6,767 nucleotides of DNA. Source: JABDBK01 sp964533645 (GTDB lineage Bacteria > Pseudomonadota > Gammaproteobacteria > DSM-16500). This document shows positions 5,904-6,767 of the stretch, in pieces (within the stretch, counting starts at the first letter, position 1; each line of letters starts with the position of its first letter). The stretch covers positions 1 to 6,767 of the forward strand of contig CAZHMQ010000106.1 in the NCBI GenBank assembly GCA_964533645.1. Reading direction: 5' to 3'. The translations under genes were made by a program, and so were the position numbers. Below the pieces are notes generated by a model. That model saw nothing but the letters and a program-made list of their open reading frames with translations, was not told the origin of the DNA and did no database searches.

Positions 5904-6338
5904 TTAAAAAGCTTTTACCTGAAGTTTCAGCGCTTTTGCCGCTGAAATCATCACCTCATCAGCGCTTGCAAGGATTTTAATATGGTGTTTTAAAACAATC
6001 GCTAAATGTAATGCATCTAAGGTACGTAATGGAATATCTGGAAGCGCAGCAATGAGGTGTGCCGCTTCTTCAAAATAATGATTTTCCATGGGTTCAACGA
6101 TCAAAAATCCCTGATCAATGTCCATTAAAAATGTAGAAAATAGCTGCTCTTCTAAGGATGGACTCAATTCTTGCATTCGCCGTCTGCGTGATAACAACGA
6201 ACGCATTTCAGTCATCGTTAAACCACTAATCACAGCTCTTGAGATCGATTTAAGATAGCTCACAAAATCATCTGAATGAGGTTCATTTAAGTACCATTTT
6301 GCCAAAGCACTGGTATCAATATATACACTATCGCTCAT
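5904..6338 (-). CDS. PIN-domain toxin of a second toxin-antitoxin module
   Basis: A 144-residue PIN-domain protein, probably a VapC-family ribonuclease. The active-site acids are in place: Asp8 in VYIDTSAL, Glu44 in TMTEMRS, Asp108 in LRTLDALHLA and Asp127 in ASADEVM, with the family's AAKAL helix after it. Length is normal and the frame intact. It belongs to a different VapC branch from the toxin at 5192-5599: the two share only the fold-level motifs, with YIDTSALAKWY opening this one and MLDTNMCIY the other. The start overlaps the upstream antitoxin frame by 11 bases, so the two are translated together. RNA target unknown. Confidence 0.92.
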   Translation of the reverse strand: MSDSVYIDTSALAKWYLNEPHSDDFVSYLKSISRAVISGLTMTEMRSLLSRRRRMQELSPSLEEQLFSTFLMDIDQGFLIVEPMENHYFEEAAHLIAALPDIPLRTLDALHLAIVLKHHIKILASADEVMISAAKALKLQVKAF

Positions 6339-6555
6339 CTCTTTCTTGCCTTACATAAGTTGAAGAAGGCGTTTTTAATAATGGCATCTTACTTCGCAGA
6401 TCTTCATGATCAGGGCGCACGTGTTTACCATGCACAGGCAAAACACGCAAAATAGGCTTGCCATTACGCGTAATGATAACTTCACCAGTTTTTTCAACGA
6501 GTTGGTCGAGCTGACCCACTGATGCCCTGAATTGACGAATGTTTAGTGTTTTCAT
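6328..6555 (-). CDS. Phd/YefM-family antitoxin
   Basis: A 75-residue antitoxin, probably the partner of the PIN toxin that follows. The N-terminus has the Phd/YefM pattern: a start like MKTLNIRQFRASVGQL, a helix, then EVIITRNGKPILRVLPV, the strand-turn-strand that builds the DNA-binding dimer. The remaining 33 residues are polar, as expected of the flexible toxin-binding tail. The start at 6555 has AGAGG four bases upstream. The pair overlaps by 11 bases. Phd-type antitoxins pair with Doc, YoeB-like and also PIN toxins, so the combination is acceptable. The operon is probably repressed by its own product through the palindrome just upstream. Confidence 0.9.
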   Translation of the reverse strand: MKTLNIRQFRASVGQLDQLVEKTGEVIITRNGKPILRVLPVHGKHVRPDHEDLRSKMPLLKTPSSTYVRQERDER

Positions 6556-6569
6556 ATAGCCTCTTAGTC

Positions 6570-6610
6570 ATCATAAATGTGCTACAGTTTTAATTAATGT
6601 AGCACATTTA
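6570..6610 (-). promoter_or_regulatory. Palindromic operator and likely promoter of the Phd/PIN operon
   Basis: Two perfect 12-base arms, TAAATGTGCTAC at 6574-6585 and its reverse complement GTAGCACATTTA at 6599-6610, are separated by 13 AT-rich bases. The left arm ends 19 bases before the antitoxin ATG. On the minus strand TATGAT (6575-6570), a five-of-six -10 match, overlaps the antitoxin-proximal arm; I find no good -35 at the matching distance. Twelve paired bases without mismatch are unlikely by chance and fit binding by antitoxin dimers. The element could in principle also form a stem in RNA, but no T-run follows on either side. Confidence 0.7.
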
Positions 6611-6694
6611 ATCCAAAGAAGCAAGGAGTTGAGAAGAGAGAGGTGGGGTCACGTCTCATCATATATCAACCGTGATAGATATCAATAACGTGTA

Positions 6695-6767
6695 ATGAAG
6701 AGTTTAAAACTTAGAAACCGTTTGGTTAAAGTTTCGCATTTTTACCGAGCCGCGACCGAAAGGCGAG
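6695..6767 (+). CDS. Possible start of a gene running off the right edge
   Basis: From the ATG at 6695 the frame stays open through 24 codons to the end of the window, reading MKSLKLRNRLVKVSHFYRAA then TERR. An in-frame TAA at 6686-6688 lies just upstream, so this ATG would be the first start available. No clear Shine-Dalgarno sequence precedes it and I do not recognise the product. Against it, 24 codons is short enough to be chance, and a weak hairpin overlaps the frame. The basic, structured-looking N-terminus and the GC-rich final bases are mildly in favour. Confidence 0.35.
   Translation, partial: MKSLKLRNRLVKVSHFYRAATERR

Noticed and set aside
5877..5909. AGCC/GGCT inverted repeat followed by GTTTTTT as a terminator.
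   Set aside because: Only four pairs with a 14-base loop, and the T-run is on the plus strand while the neighbouring genes are on the minus strand.
6574..6660. Minus-strand 22-codon frame starting MMRRDPTSLF upstream of the antitoxin.
   Set aside because: Very short, no ribosome site, ends inside the palindromic operator; probably chance.
6707..6734. Hairpin AAACTT...AAGTTT with inner AACC/GGTT, followed by ATTTTTA, as a plus-strand terminator.
   Set aside because: The stem is short, AT-rich and interrupted, and no plus-strand gene lies upstream of it.
1..6767. CRISPR array, rRNA, riboswitch or complete insertion sequence.
   Set aside because: No regularly spaced direct repeats, rRNA motifs, aptamer-like leaders or transposase frames were seen on either strand.

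Overview
This looks like a piece of a gammaproteobacterial chromosome with an accessory block next to a core operon. The left end holds, all on the minus strand, tpiA, secG and the 5' part of a tRNA-Leu(GAG) gene. This order is a familiar core arrangement in gammaproteobacteria such as Pseudomonas and Legionella. The base composition is fairly AT-rich. A large patatin-like protein and a membrane-anchored PP2C-like protein sit beside the operon, and such proteins recall the host-directed proteins of Legionellales (Legionella, Coxiella, Aquicella, Rickettsiella). I infer a member of that order or something with a similar lifestyle, but nothing in the window proves the taxon.

Layout: 1-52 is a partial tRNA-Leu; 86-466 is secG; 507-1259 is tpiA, with a good sigma70-type promoter at 1289-1317. 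From 1260 to 1414 lies a divergent promoter region. A 721-residue patatin-like phospholipase (1415-3580, plus strand) carries about 210 residues of triplicated sequence between its catalytic Ser and Asp. It converges, across a 37-base gap, on a minus-strand 504-residue PP2C-type phosphatase (3618-5132). That phosphatase has its Asp-Gly-His-Gly-Gly segment after the rest of the catalytic core instead of before it, followed by a glycine-zipper membrane hairpin. Further right are two tandem minus-strand toxin-antitoxin modules: VapB/VapC (5192-5832) and a Phd/YefM-like antitoxin with a second PIN-domain toxin (5904-6555). Each has a palindromic operator candidate just upstream. The last 157 bases hold no clear gene, only a possible plus-strand reading frame opening at 6695 and running off the window.

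How the parts work together: tpiA, secG and the tRNA are housekeeping and are probably co-transcribed. The patatin and PP2C genes each have their own start signals and look like independent single genes, plausibly secreted or membrane-acting proteins. The two TA modules are self-regulated units of the kind that collect in accessory DNA. The most unusual item is the rearranged PP2C core (motif order A-C-B, which is not a simple circular permutation). The second is the repeat expansion inside the patatin catalytic domain.
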